Source: Amphibalanus amphitrite
Taxonomy: Eukaryota; Arthropoda; Thecostraca; Balanomorpha; Balanidae
NCBI RefSeq assembly: GCF_019059575.1
Contig: NW_024881501.1
Coordinates: 930,001-994,000, forward strand
Direction: 5' to 3'
DNA: 64,000 nt
A program made the translations under genes and the position numbers. Below the pieces are notes generated by a model. The model saw only the letters and a program-made list of their open reading frames with translations. It had not been told where the DNA came from and searched no databases. This document shows positions 11,230 through 23,009 of this stretch, piece after piece (position 1 is the stretch's first letter; each line of letters opens with the position of its first letter).

Positions 11230-12178
11230 CCCTCGCACGACCAGGCCATTTCTCATAACACGAACGACCAGGGGGGGGGGGTTTGTTACGACCCCCCCCT
11301 GGCGTTTCGAAACGGAAGGTCGTAGAGCTTAGCGGAAAAAACCAACGGATTGCTCTCAACGAGATCTCGCGATTGGTGGTATATTTTTTGGTCCTAGGTC
11401 AACATTTGACCTACTTATGACCGGTCAAAGGTCAAATTTTCCGAAAAATCAAACTTTTTCAACTTTCCGCGGCGATTGCGGCAAAACGGTGGGAGATATC
11501 GACTTGAAACCTTCACTATCGTGTTCCTTGATCAATTTTCTATCGTTTGGTATGTATTTCGTTTCCCTAGCTCTAAAAAATGGCGCGTTGGGAGCGCCGG
11601 AAGTCGGCAAGGTCACAGTCGGCGGCAGAAATTCGAAAAATCAAAATTTAAATTTATGAAATCTGATTGTATTTTTGGATTTGGGAGGTCCATTTGCTCC
11701 CTATAGAAGCTAATATTGCTGCATATTCCCATTGAGGTGACAAGAATTAGCAAAATAGTGGTTCGGGCGCTTTTCAAAAATAGTACCGGACGCTGTTCCT
11801 CTTGTGACGTCATAGCTCCGTGACCTGACCTGACCCGGTCAATTTTCTTGCACCACACGATAGCCAATGCTTGCCCCAACATGCATGGGAAGTTTCATCA
11901 TGATCCATCAAACAATGTGGGTATCACCGGCAGAAAACCTAGGGATTCGGCGCACACGTTTGGTAACTGTCGGCCGGAGGCTGTACCTCTTATGACGTCA
12001 TAACTCCGTGACCTGACATGACCCGATCAATTTTTTTCGGCAAAAGATGCGCAAAGGTTGCCTTAGAGGGTATTGGAAATTTCAGCCCGCTACGACAAGC
12101 CGTTTAGCGTGCACTTCGAAAAAACCTCAGGGGGGGGGGGTTGATACAACCCCCCCCCCCTAGGCGTTCTAGGGTTAA
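11226..12178 (+). mobile_element. Family C TTAA element (copy 1)
   Basis: Starts TTAACCCTCGCACGACCAGG and shares its first TTAA (11226-11229) with the family A copy on its left. It ends CTAGGGTTAA (TTAA 12175-12178). Hairpins lie at about 11270-11302 and 12130-12161 (GGTTG-ATA-CAACC stem). Internal DNA from about 11300 to 11900 is nearly identical to copy 2 at 16200-16800. TGACGTCA palindromes are at 11805-11812 and 11993-12000. Non-coding. Confidence 0.85.
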
Positions 12179-12735
12179 AGGTTGATGGCGCCCCTCTAGA
12201 GCACCCGGCGCCCCTCTGAAGTTAACAGCTGCCCCAATCGGCCTCATCCAAAATCGATGGCGCCCCCTGAAACCACTGGCGCCCCTCTAAAACACCCGCA
12301 TTCTTCTCAAGATCACAGTCGCCCTCTATCTGAGAATATTAGCGCCCTCAAGAGCCACTAACTCCCCCTCCCCCTGAGACTGAAGTCGTCCCGCTTGAGA
12401 CTAAAGTCATCCCATTCAAGCCCAAAGACGCGTCCAGAGCGTTCGGCGCGCTTCTGAAGATCACAGTCGTCCTCATCCGAGGTCGCTGGCGCCCCTCCAA
12501 AGTCACTGGCGCCCATCTAAACGGAGATCACAGCTGCCCCATCTCAAAATCGATGGCAACCCTCTGAAACCAATAACACCCTTCTATAGTACCCGGCGCC
12601 CCTCTGAAAATCACATTCGCCCCATCCGAGACAACGCCCCTTGAGACTACAGTCAAGGCCCAAGCTCAAGGCGCCCCTCAAGAGCGTCCGGCGTCCTGCT
12701 GAAGGCAACAGTGGCCCCATCCATGCCCAATGAAC
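12175..12735 (+). repeat. GGCGCCCCTC degenerate repeat, left arm
   Basis: Irregular 20-30 bp units (GGCGCCCCTCTGAA, GATCACAGTCGCCC, GAGACTGAAGTCG) run through this block. The whole block is the reverse complement of 14543-15087, and the pairing has nearly the same centre as the outer arms. It is probably the continuation of the 9739-10071 repeat, which TTAA elements interrupted. Confidence 0.8.
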
Positions 12736-13880
12736 GTATGTCGCAAAATTGACCTGACCTTAGGTCACAGATATCAAAAGTCTGAGATGAACATTTCATA
12801 CATATTGTTACTCTTATCAATCTCTGAAAGTTTCAAATGTGATCGTTCAGTCGGTGTAGCTATGTATAGCGAGCCTTCAAACTTTTTCTGAGGTAAGGTC
12901 ACTTGACGTGACCTGGTGACCTGACCTTAAACGACCCGTGTCTGAAATTATTGCAAGATGTGTGAAAAGATGTATAAACAGGTGTACCAAATACGGCTGC
13001 GTTGCGCGACGCCGTTTTTGAGATATTCGCGAAAAACCTAAGGGGTGGCGTAAAAACGCCCCCACCCCCCTCCAGCACAGCGCGGGTTAATGGGAGAAAA
13101 TTGAAATGCTGTTCTTCTGAACGAAAACACCCTCAAACATCGGGATACAGGTAAACATGATACATTTAATCGGAAAATTTTACTCGTGATATTACCACTT
13201 TTATGTTACTGAGGTCATCTCAGTTCATGAAAGGTCTCCAGTAGGTTTTGGATAATAGCTTTTGATAAAGATATGGTAGAGCAATGAAACACCTTATATA
13301 ATTATTTTCTTTCTCGGCAATACGGATCGACTAATATGCAATATGACCTTTCCCGGTTAAGTGATGACCTTCACCTTAGGTCTAATTCTCGAAATGCACT
13401 TTTAATGTCAAATTCTGGTTCATTTGACTCGTCTCGAAAAATGGAACACGATGCCGGTTAAACTAATCTCGTCCAGTTCTGAGCCAAAAGGTATTACAGA
13501 TAAACGTCCTCCGCGAAATCGTATATTTTGAGGCTAAAAAGTTTACCATAGGTCAAATCTGAGATAATTAATAAGAAAGAGCATAAAAAGAGTTATCGAG
13601 TGCGCTTTGCTGCGGCGCTGTAGCTCAATCTCTTTCTGAATCCTGACTTGTGCCGCTTTGTCGAAAAATATCAAAATTGGTGAAATTTGATTTTCGGTTG
13701 TCTCTGGTGACCTGACCTTCGACCAGTTCGACCTAACCTTAAAAATTATCTCACTATTTTTTTTTTAAGTTTTTGACGCTCTTTAGAACGCCGCCTACTG
13801 CGTGTCTCAACGTGGCCCACAAGCTGAGTTATGTAGCAGTGGGTGTTCAAACACCCCCAGCAGGCTCAATTAGAAAAAAA
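12736..13880 (+). mobile_element. Rearranged family A segment in palindrome centre
   Basis: 12736-13090 is a family A right part ending in an A-type hairpin and GCGCGGGTTAA (TTAA 13087-13090). 13091-13880 continues with A-internal sequence (GGGAGAAAATTGAAATG and following) and ends with the opposite terminus (GGCCCACAAGCTGAGTTA, GTGTTCAAACACCCCC). The order is that of a circularly permuted or recombined copy. 13390-13950 is also the reverse complement of about 17395-18005. Confidence 0.6.
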
Positions 13881-13979
13881 AATGCATACGCTGGGGGCGG
13901 CACGGCGCTGTCGGGCACCACTTGCATTGAGGGAAGGCATGGTACGGTGAAGGGGCGGCGTCGCATTGCGGGGCGGTAT

Positions 13980-15087
13980 CGCAACGAGGGGTGGCACTAA
14001 AGAGGCTGCCTTATAAGAAACGCTTGGCACATCCTAGCCCAGCTCGGCGCTGCCTGGCTGCTGCATCTTGAAAAGGGCCCTTGGTGTCGATGAGAAAGCC
14101 CCATTGTCAAATGATTACCTAGCGTCAGTGGTTTCAGGGGGGGGGGGGGGCGCTATCGATTTTGAATGGGGCGAGACGACTGAAGTCTCAAATCAGATGG
14201 GCTTCAGTGACTACTGGAGGGCGCCAACGACCTCGGATAGGGCGAATGTGATCTTCAGAAGGATACCGGTGCTCTAGATGAGTACAATGCTTGGATGGGG
14301 TCACTGCTGCCCCCAGTACGCTCTGGGTCACTGCCGGACGCTCTGGAGGGGCGCCATTGATCTCGGATGGTCCGACTGTTATTTTCAGAGGGACACCAGG
14401 GGTTTCAGAGGGGCGCCATTGATCTGGGATGGGCCGACTGAAGCACTGGTTCAGGTGGGCGCCAGTGGCTCTTGAGGGGCGCCAGCGACCTCGGATTGAT
14501 GGGGCGGCTGTGATCTTTAGAAGGGCGTTGAAGGCGCCATTGGGCATGGGTGTTGCCACTGCTGCCTTCAGCGGGGCGCTGGACGCCTTGAGCTTGGGTG
14601 GGGCGACTGTAGTCTCAAGGGGCGTTGTCTCGGATGGGGCGAATGTGATTTTCAGAGGGGCGCCGGGTATTCTAGAAGCGCATCATTGGTTTCAAAGGGT
14701 TGCCATCGATCTTAAGGTGGGGCAGCTGTAATCTCCGTTTAGATGGGCGCCAGTGACTTTGAGGGGCGCCAGTGATCGCGGATGAGGACGACTGTGATCT
14801 TCAGAAGCGCGCCGGACGCTCTGGAGGGGCGTCATTGGGCTTGAATGGGGCGATTTTAGTCTCAAGCGGAACGACTTCAGTCTCAACGGGGGGAGCGGGC
14901 GCTAGTGGCTCTTGAGGGCGCTAATTGATCGCGGATAGGGCGACTGTGATCTTGAAAAGATTGCGGGTGCCTTAGAGGGGCGCCAGTGGTTTCAGGGGGC
15001 GCCATCGATCTTGAATGGGGCCGATTGGGGCAGCTGTGAACTTCAGAGGGGTGCCGGGTGCTCTAGAGGGGCGCCATCAACCTTTAA
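13980..15087 (-). repeat. GAGGGGCGCC degenerate repeat, right arm
   Basis: Same units as 12175-12735 on the other strand. 14543-15087 pairs with it; 13980-14542 is extra and lies in the unpaired centre. Open frames across it follow from the repeat and are not genes. Confidence 0.8.
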
Positions 15088-16123
15088 CCCTCGCCCTGAC
15101 GGGGTATTTTTCATAACACGGCCTGGCACGGGGGGTGGGTCGATGCGACCCCCCCTCGCGATTGGCTCCTATGGCACCTAGAAACACCAAATTTGGTAGG
15201 TAGGTGGGCCCCCTAGAGTTCTTGCCCCTGTGCAACTTTAGTTGCTCTAGGTCAATATTTAGGGGGGTTTTGGGTGTTATAAATGTCAAAATTTTGCTAA
15301 AAACAGGTCAAAAGTTTTTCGCTTATAACTTTTGATCTAATTAAGATAGAGCAAAAAGAAAAGCACCAGTGAACTTCGCACGTCAAGGCGCGTCGAATGA
15401 TATACTTTTTAGCTTTCTTAAGTGTACTTAAAGTTTTCGTAAATTTCAAGTAAACTTTAATTAATTAATTAAGTTCAAGTTAACCAAATTGCATCATATC
15501 GCATATCATTCGATTCGGCTGATCACCAGAAACACAATGATACCATTTTTTAAGCTCTAGCGTCATTATGTACCAAGTTATTGGCAAAAACGTCATTTGA
15601 CCTCAGTTGACCTCATTTGACCTGACCCATGGGTAAGTACACCAAGCAAAGAAGCACCAAGTGACCTGTTGTTAAGTACTGTGGTTTCAAAGCACAAAAG
15701 TGATAGAACGAAGCGGATATCTCCAGTATTTTCCGAATTCAGTATTTTCCCATAGGCTTAACATTACGACGTAATGACCTCTAACTGACCTCAGGTCAGT
15801 GACCTCAAAAAACCCGAACTATATGTTGTACAGCTCGGTGAACTTAGCACATCCTGAAAGTTTGAAGGAAATCAGTCCAAAACTGTGAGTTGGACAGGTG
15901 CAAAAAGAAAATTGAAATTTGGCCATGACCTTGTACCGGTTTTTCTGATCTGGTGACCTGACCCAAGGTTATCCGGACCTGAAATTTTTAGGTCATATGT
16001 AAAAAGATTGCCTCTTAAGCTGTGCCAAATTTGGCGGCGCTGCGCGCCGCCGTTTTTACGCTATCTTCGAAAAACCTTAGGGGGGGGGGGGTCGCATCGA
16101 CCCCCTGCCAGGGCGAGGGTTAA
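15084..16123 (+). mobile_element. Family D TTAA element
   Basis: TTAA at 15084-15087 and 16120-16123, ends CCCTCGCCCTGACGGGG and CCCTGCCAGGGCGAGGG. Hairpins at about 15129-15156 and 16080-16106 (GGTCG-CAT-CGACC). Close to the right end is the internal GGCGGCGC-TGC-GCGCCGCC hairpin (about 16033-16051). TGACCT half-sites are frequent. No coding frame. Confidence 0.85.
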
Positions 16124-17069
16124 CCCTCGCCCGTAAACGGCGATCTGCCACCTTCGCCCATGCAGGGGGGGGGGGGGGTTGGTGCGACCCCCCCCCTTGG
16201 CGTTTGAAAACGGAGCGTCGTAGAGCTTAGCGGAAAAGACCAACGGATTGCTCTCGCCGAGATCTCGCGATTGGTGGTATATTTTTTGGTCCTAGGTCAA
16301 CATTTGACCTACTTTTGACCGGTCAAAGGTCAAATTTTCGGAAAAATAGACTTTTTCAACTTTCGGCGGCGATTGCGGCAAAACGGTGGGAGATATCGAC
16401 TTGAAACCTTCACTATCGTGTTCCTTGATCAATTCTCTATCGTTTGGTATGTATTTCGTTTCCCTAGCTCTAAAAATGGCGCGTTGGGAGCGCCGGAAGT
16501 CGGCAAGGTCACAGTCGGCGGCAGAAATTCGAAAAATCAAAATTAAAATTTTTGAAATCTGATTGTATTTTTGGATTTGGGAGGTCCATTTGCTCCCTAT
16601 AGAAGCTAATATTGCTGCATATTCCCATTGAGGTGACAAGAATTAGCAAAATAGTGGTTCGGGCGCTTTTCAAAAATAGTACCGGACGCTGTTCCTCTTA
16701 TGACGTCATAGCTCCGTGACCTGACCTGACCCGGTCAAGTTTCTTATACCATATGATAGCCAATACTTGCCCCAACATGCATGGGAAGTTTCATCACGAT
16801 CCATCAACCGATCTCCGTACCACCGGCAGGAAACCTCGGGCGTTGGCACTCAGTTTGTGAAAATCCGGCCGGAGGCTGTTCCCTTTGTGACGTCATAACT
16901 CCGTGACCTGACATGACCCGGTCATATTTTTTTATCAAAAAATGCGCAAGGTTTGCCCCATCAGGTACGCAAAATTTGGCGGCGCTGCGCGCCGCCGTTT
17001 TTGCACTATTTCCGAAAAACCTCAGGGGGGGGGGGTTGCACCAACCCCCCCTACATGGGCGAGGGTTAA
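16120..17069 (+). mobile_element. Family C TTAA element (copy 2)
   Basis: Shares its left TTAA with family D (16120-16123); right TTAA 17066-17069. It is nearly identical to copy 1 over several hundred bp and in the same orientation, so it was not generated by the inverted duplication that contains both. Hairpins lie at about 16165-16198 and 17023-17051 (GGTTG-CAC-CAACC). TGACGTCA palindromes at 16701-16708 and 16888-16895. Confidence 0.85.
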
Positions 17070-17395
17070 AGGGGCGACTGTTCCGTTTAGGTGGGTGCGA
17101 GCGGCTCTTCAGGGGCGCCATCGACCCTGGGGGTTCAGAATATTCTGGTTTCCGGATGGGCGCCCTTCAATATTGGGGGGCTCAGGTCCTATTTCGGGGT
17201 GCCCTGAAGAACATTGGAGTGTCCAGGCACCCCCAAAGAGATATTGAGCTCGATCCCTGCCTGCACATCACTTTTTGCTTCATGCTTCCTGTAAAACAGC
17301 ATCAGCCTAGTGGGCGCTAATTGGGGCGCCTTCTGTGCGGCTGGGCGGAAAGGGAGGGCCATGGCCCCATGCCCCCCCCCCTGTCTGCGCCACTG
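17066..17395 (-). repeat. Outer right arm of giant inverted repeat
   Basis: Reverse complement of 9739-10071. It ends in CTGTCTGCGCCACTG, mirroring CAGTGGCGTAGAC at the left edge. Confidence 0.8.
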
Positions 17396-18005
17396 CCACC
17401 CCTCAATGCAAGTGGTGCCCCTCAGCGCATTGCCGGTTATTATTGCGATGCCGCCTCCGCCTAGCAGTGCGGTGCCGCCCCCACTCCCCAGCGTACGCGT
17501 TTTTTTTAATTGAACTTGCTGGGGGTGTTTAAACACCCACTTCTAACTCAGCTTGTGGGCCACGTCGAGACACGCAGTAGGCGGCGTTCGAACGAGTGTC
17601 AAAAACTATTACAAACTACTTTATTTTTAAGGTTAGGTCGAACTGGTCGAAGGTCAGGTCACCAAAGACAACCGAAAATCAAATTTCGCCGATTTTGACA
17701 TTTTTCGACAAAGCGGCGCACAAGTCAGGATTCAGATAGAGATTGAGCTACAGCCCCGCAGCAAAGCGCATTTGATAGCTCTTTCTTATGCTCTTTCTTA
17801 TCAATTATCTCATATTTGACATAAGGTAAACGTTTTAGCCTCAAAATATACGTTTTCGCGGATAACGTTTATCTGTAATACCTTTTGGCTCAGACCTGTA
17901 CGAGATTAGTTTTACTGGCATCGTATCGTGTTCCATTTTTCGAGACGAGTCAAATGAACTAGACTTTGACAATAAAAGGGCATTTTGAGAATTTGACCTA
18001 AGGTG
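17396..18005 (-). mobile_element. Family A-like segment, inverted copy of 13390-13950
   Basis: Reads as the reverse complement of 13390-13950: the CCCCTCAATGCAAGTGG block, the TGTTTAAACACCC hairpin, then GGCCACGTCGAGACACGCAGTAGGC and the A interior. It stops at AAGGTG where the CACTG element is inserted, and the sequence resumes at 23389. Confidence 0.65.
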
Positions 18006-18183
18006 CACTGAAAATAAATTAACACTCGCGTGCCGGTGACACGAAAAAAAAGCACCAATGAGAGGCGTTTTGGTAGGGTGTAACACAACTCAACTGTGTA
18101 ACTGTGGGGTGTAACGCATTCTCAGGGGCGTCGCCACGGATTTTTGAGTGGGGGGGTCGGATTTCCAGTCTTCACCCGATGGT

Positions 18184-18715
18184 TCTTAACTTCGCGACTC
18201 GTGTCGTCACCGGTTTGAGAAAGTATGACCACATTTCTCGCGCCCGTAATGACCTGCAGCTGCTCTCGCCGCGACAGATGTTTGAGCTGAGGACTTTGAC
18301 AACAGCCTACAATGTGCGTGCCAGTGGTGAGCCTGCCGAACTCGCCTCTCTGTTCACGACCTTTTCTGAAGCACGAACCTGTGGGCGTGTGACACGATCG
18401 GATTCACGCCTACGACCCCCTGCCACGCGCACAGTGACCGGCCAACGCTCGTTTGGTTACCGAGCAGTGTCGCTGCTGAACCGGTTGCCGGTGGGGGCCA
18501 TGGAGCTAGACTCGCGGGGCTTCAAGCGCGCTGCTAAGGCACTTGTTCTGTCGTAGCTTTTATGTGTACATGTGAGCGTGCAGGTATGACTGTGATGCTA
18601 TCTGTGATTTTTTGACAAGTTTCCTACCCATGTTTTAACTTTGTAACAACTGACACAGAATAGCCACGTCTGCACTGTGGAGTGTCTGCGGAAGTCGTAA
18701 ATAAATAAATAGATG
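18184..18715 (+). pseudogene. 5'-truncated LINE (family 2) 3' end
   Basis: The frame to 18556 reads LNFATRVVTGLRKYDH...GFKRAAKALVLS. It is almost identical to the C-terminus of the LINE at 42173-43027, including the 3' UTR, and ends with a (TAAA)n tail near 18700-18712. Only about 120 C-terminal residues remain and the RT catalytic core is absent. High identity between copies suggests recent activity of this LINE family. Confidence 0.8.
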
Positions 18716-18878
18716 GGTAGGGGTGTTTTTTTTTTTTGCCACACTTCCCAGTTTTGTGCGTGCGTATGTATGTGTGTGCGCGTGTAAGAAATCGGCGCGC
18801 AGCGCCGCGAAATTTGGTATAACCTATTAGGTAGGTATACCTACCTACATCACTTGCGTAAAAATTATCACTGGTCAC

Positions 18879-20077
18879 TTAACCCGCGCCCTGCTGGGGG
18901 GGGGGGTGTTTGAACACCCCCCCTTGTGGTTTTTCGCGAATATCTCAAAAACGGCGGCGCGGAGCGCCGCCGTTTTTGGTACACCTTATCATACATCAAT
19001 TCTACACATGTTGTGAAAATTTCAGACCAAGGTCATTCAAGGTCAGGTCACCAGGTCACTTGAAGTGACCTCACCTCATAAAAAGTTTCAATGTCTGTCA
19101 TAGCTACACCGAGTGACCGATCGCTTTGAAACTTTCAGCGATTGCTAAGAGCAATAGCATGTACAAAATGTATATCTCAGAATTTTGATATCGATGACCT
19201 AAGGTCAGGTCAATTTTGCGACCTCCCCATTATAAGTCAATGGGAGAAAATTGAAATGCGCCTCTTTTGGACGAAAGACATTATAAACACTCCCAAACAC
19301 CGAATTACAAGTGGTTTAGACACACTGAACATGAAAATGGTGTCCGTGACCCTTGTTTATGCCCTGAGGTCATCTTAGGTCACGAATGGTATCTAACAGT
19401 TTTTCGCAAATAACTTTTGATAGAGGCATGCTAGAGCGATGAAAACGCCTTAGATGTGTTCAGCTCGACGATACGGATCGACTGATATGCAACATGACCC
19501 TTTCCGGTCAGGTCATGACCTTGACCTGAGGTCAAATTTTCAAGTTGACCTTTCAAGGTCAAGTTATAGTTCATTCGATGCGTCTTGACGAGAGGAACAC
19601 GATGCCGGTAAAAGTAAGCTCGTACAGAGCTTGGGTCAAAAGTTATTGCAGAAAAACTGTTTCCGAAAAAATCGGCTATTTTTGCAGTTTTTGCCCCCTG
19701 CAGGCAAAACCGTTGACGTTAGGTCAAATCTGAGAGAATTACTCAGAAAGGGCGTTAATAGGGCTATCGAATGCGCTTTTCCGCGGCGCTGTAGCTCTAT
19801 TGGTTCCCGAGTTATGCGTTGGCTTCTTGGAAATTTTCGACATTCGACCTGGAAATCGGCGAAATTTTGCCTTCAATGACCTCTGGTGACCTGACCTTTG
19901 ACCTGACCAAAAAATTGACCGAAGTGATTTCGTCATTATTTTTGACGCTCTTTCGAACGCCGCCTTCCGCGTATCGCTACGTGGCCCAGGAGCCGAGTTA
20001 CAAGGGGGGGGTGTTCAAACACCCCCCCCCCCCAGCAGGGCGTGGAAATCCAGGACCCCCAGCCGGGCGCGGGTTAA
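18879..20077 (+). mobile_element. Family A TTAA element (complete, reference copy)
   Basis: TTAA at 18879-18882 and 20074-20077. Left end CCCGCGCCCTGCTGGGGG, right end CCCCCAGCAGGGCGTGG plus a duplicated tag and GGGCGCGGG. The terminal hairpin is GGTGTT-TG-AACACC inside G/C runs (18896-18924, 20005-20033). A second hairpin, GGCGGCGC/GCGCCGCC, lies at about 18953-18970. The interior holds dense AGGTCA and TGACCT words and no open frame of interest. Confidence 0.9.
19892..19904 (-). promoter_or_regulatory. Perfect DR1 inside family A
   Basis: TGACCTTTGACCT with further TGACC half-sites on both sides (about 19877-19912). Confidence 0.45.
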
Positions 20078-20109
20078 GGTCAGGTCGCCATGTCAAGTTC
20101 AGTTATACG

Positions 20110-20915
20110 GTATACCTCTTTCAAACTTTCCCCTCTCGCCATTCTTGTAGCTTTTCTCCCATAACTTCGAAATTTGGTACACTGCATACCTAATGTATGG
20201 GGTTATATGTGTCAGCAATTCATGATTCTGAGGATTTACATCTATGATCTGGAGGCAGGTCAAATACGTGACCTCATCATTAGAAAATAATGAGAAATTA
20301 GAAAAAGCACGAATGCCTCCTGCTTTGAAAAGGTTCGTCAGAAAAGCAAAATATCTTTGGAGCCATGACAAATCAGCTCATCATTGCCAGGGACAGGGTG
20401 CAACTTATGGCGAGTGATGACTCGAAAGGTGCTTAGTGGAAATGTCCATCGATGGCCACCAGCATTTTTTTCTACAACTTTTGACGAAGACGCGGTAGAG
20501 CGATGACAGCACCTGGAAGGTGTTCACTGTTCAGCTCAACAACACGGATCCATTCATATGCAGCAGGAGGTCCTTTTTCGATCGATCGATCGAGGACATA
20601 ACGGTGACCTGAGGTCGTTTTAACGTTAATTCTGAATGGTCAAATTTTAACTCATGTGACGCGTCTCAAAGAGATAAACACGGTGGTGATAAGACAACAT
20701 ATGTAAATACCATACAAATTCACGAAATCTAAAGTTATTGCAAAGCAAATGTTTCGGCAGAATCTGTCCAGTTAGCTGTTTGCCTTCTACGGGCAAAACA
20801 TAGACCTGAGATGAAATTTGACGCGAAGCTAGCGAAAGAGCGTTGAAAGAGCTATCGAATATGTTTTCTGCTTCACTGTAGCCCTTCTATTGGTGGGTTC
20901 CCAGTCGCTAACGTA
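20110..20915 (+). mobile_element. Diverged family A interior
   Basis: Several blocks follow family A order (ACATCTATGATCT.GAGGCAGGTCAA, CATTAGAAAATAATGAGAAATT, the GCGGTAGAGCGATGA block, GTAGCCCTTCTATTGG) with much divergence and no termini. Confidence 0.5.
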
Positions 20916-20961
20916 TAACGTATACTAAAGTACCGCTGAGGTATATGCTTTCGACCCCTGA

Positions 20962-21400
20962 TCGATCTAGAGGTTTGCGGAAAAAAAGAGCATGCTACCC
21001 GTGACGAGAGAAAGCCGATGATACCCATTTACAAGGTTTCGGATCATCTCAGGACTCAGGTCATCGCCAATAAGTAAGGAAACTCGGGACCTGCTAGAAC
21101 TCTGCGAATGTAAGTTGTGATGGTTTTTCGAGGTTCTGATTACGAATGTTATCTTAGTTTTGAACGAAGATGATGACTCCATGCATTTGGGGTAGATCAG
21201 GTCAGGTCAGATCGACCAGTCATAGTGGATGACCACCACTGATTGCTTCCTAACATGTTATACATATGTATAAGCAACACAACTACTTCTTAAATGTTCA
21301 GATGGGCGCTAAGTTCAAAATCAGCTCCAAAACTATCCTACATATGCCTAAATTAAAAGCATGTTATGAAAAAGTGAACCAAGGTCATCTTTATTTGAAT
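20962..21400 (-). mobile_element. Family B fragment, reversed
   Basis: Reverse complement of the right two-thirds of B: CCGTGACGAGAGAAAGCCGATGAT, then TCAGGTCAGGTCAGATCGACCAG and the CAGCTCCAAAACTATCCTAC block. No terminal TTAA. Confidence 0.55.
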
Positions 21401-21880
21401 CAGGGATATCGATTTATTTTTAAGTAGGTGATTAACTCGAGCGCACCGGAAGTTTCGTTGCAATCGGCTCCTTTTTGCGCGACTTCTTTGCGAAAGCCCG
21501 AGACGGTTTCATCTGACTCCCTTTCCCCTATAATCTACATTTGCACTGTACAGCTAGTTGTGACGGTAACCATGGGGCTGAGGCTAGTTTGTAGTTTTGT
21601 AGTTAGGTACTGATCCGACGAATCGACTGCGACCATTTTTTTAACGATCAGACGAAAGCTCGGGGCAGTTTTGGCGCGTCCAATCTTTTGAGGGATAAAA
21701 AGGTACTAGAATGGTGGCTACTTAAAAATATTGTTGTGCTGGTGTTCCCCGCCCACAGCTAATTGAACTTTAGGTAATTGGCTAATTGGCTTTAGGGAGC
21801 TCTTGAAGCGATTCTGAATCTGATGTATTTGTTGGTGTTGCTGACGCCTGCTTCACTGACATAAAAGCTAAAAAAGCATA
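21401..21880. other. No feature recognised
   Basis: Mixed-composition DNA without repeat boundary or coding signal. Confidence 0.4.
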
Positions 21881-22341
21881 CTCAGCATCGCAAAAAGTGG
21901 GGAGGTCGACACCCCCAGTTTTCAAGAGTGGGGGGGTCACGACCCCCCCGACCCCCCCCGTCGGCGACGCCCCTGCGAAGAATGGTGCAATTACTCGGTG
22001 TTCAAAATCAACACCGACAATTAACACCAATGCCACCTCAGACCAACCGACGCCACGGATAAATAACACCACCATTTGGTGTCAACACCCCGTGACAGAG
22101 ACGTTATATCGAATACGCCACACAATGGTGTAGCTCCCAGTTCATTGATCTCTAAACGGTGTTACTAGCACCGTTACCATGGATCGGATATGGCCTTGGA
22201 TTCAAGGTCAGCCGGCCGCCGGCCAGCGCGAGCGGCTGCGCGTGCACATGCGTAAATTCAAATGAACGGCGGCGTGTTGATTCGCGCTTTAGTTTGAGTC
22301 GAGTGATGCGGGGCTGTGTGGAGAATGGAGGTGGTGTGAGA

Positions 22342-22636
22342 AAGGGCTGCGGAGTCGGAGTCGGAGTCGGAGTCGGAGTCGGTCGGAGTCGACAGTTGTG
22401 ACCGGAGTCGGAGTCGGAGTCGGAGTCGCTTTTAGAAACCCGATCCGGAGTCGGAGTCGGAGTCACCGAAAATCTGTCGACACCGCAGCCCTGCTAGGTC
22501 TGAGGAGTCGGAGTCGGGAGTTGGAGTCAGTCGGAGTCGACAATTCTGCCCGGAGTCGGAGTCGGAGTCGGAGCTGGTTTTTTGAAAGCCGGAGTCGGAG
22601 TCGGAGTCGCCGAAAATCCATCGACTCCGCAGCCCT
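22342..22636. mobile_element. GGAGTC-repeat element with 8-bp flanking repeat (hAT-like)
   Basis: Ends AAGGGCTGCGGAGTCGG and CGACTCCGCAGCCCT are inverted repeats flanked by GTGTGAGA at 22334-22341 and 22637-22644. The interior is mostly (GGAGTC)n with CCGAAAATC spacers. The 8-bp duplication fits hAT superfamily MITEs. The right GTGTGAGA lies in a (GTGATAAATAA)n tandem (22637-22700), so the duplication could be coincidental. Confidence 0.6.
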
Positions 22637-22927
22637 GTGTGAGATAAATAAGTGATAAATAAGTGTGATAAATAAGTGTGATAAATAAGTGTGAGATAAA
22701 TGTCTGGTCTGGTATGTTGTCAGCAGAGTCCGGTGACCACCCGTGCACTTGAGAAAGCGCCACTCACAGTTGCCGCAATTTTTGTTAACATTTGTTTATT
22801 GCTCGTCTCGGACGTTACAAAATAAATTGTCTTTATTTAAGGAATGCTTTGCTTTGTATGGGGTCTAGGGAAGCCACAGTATACCCATATGGACTTGTCA
22901 CATATGTTCACACAGACCCATGCACAC

Positions 22928-22929
<2 letters not shown>

Positions 22930-22999
<70 letters not shown>

Positions 23000-23009
23000 T
23001 ATATATATT
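22930..23009. repeat. (TA)n microsatellite
   Basis: About 80 bp of nearly pure TA dinucleotide. Confidence 0.95.

Larger units (their letters stand above)
18122..21976. mobile_element. Possible nested element with GGGGCGTCGCC ends
   Basis: CAGGGGCGTCGCC near 18122 and GGCGACGCCCCTG ending at 21976 are inverted repeats, each next to G-run/C-run sequence. I found no target duplication, so the pairing is tentative. It would enclose the LINE fragment and several TTAA-element pieces. Confidence 0.4.

Noticed and set aside
14188..14559. 123-codon minus frame and other frames in the GGCGCC array
   Set aside because: Translation simply reflects degenerate 20-30 bp repeats.
18122..21976. Firm call of a single element with GGGGCGTCGCC ends
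   Set aside because: Ends pair but no target duplication; kept only as a tentative feature.
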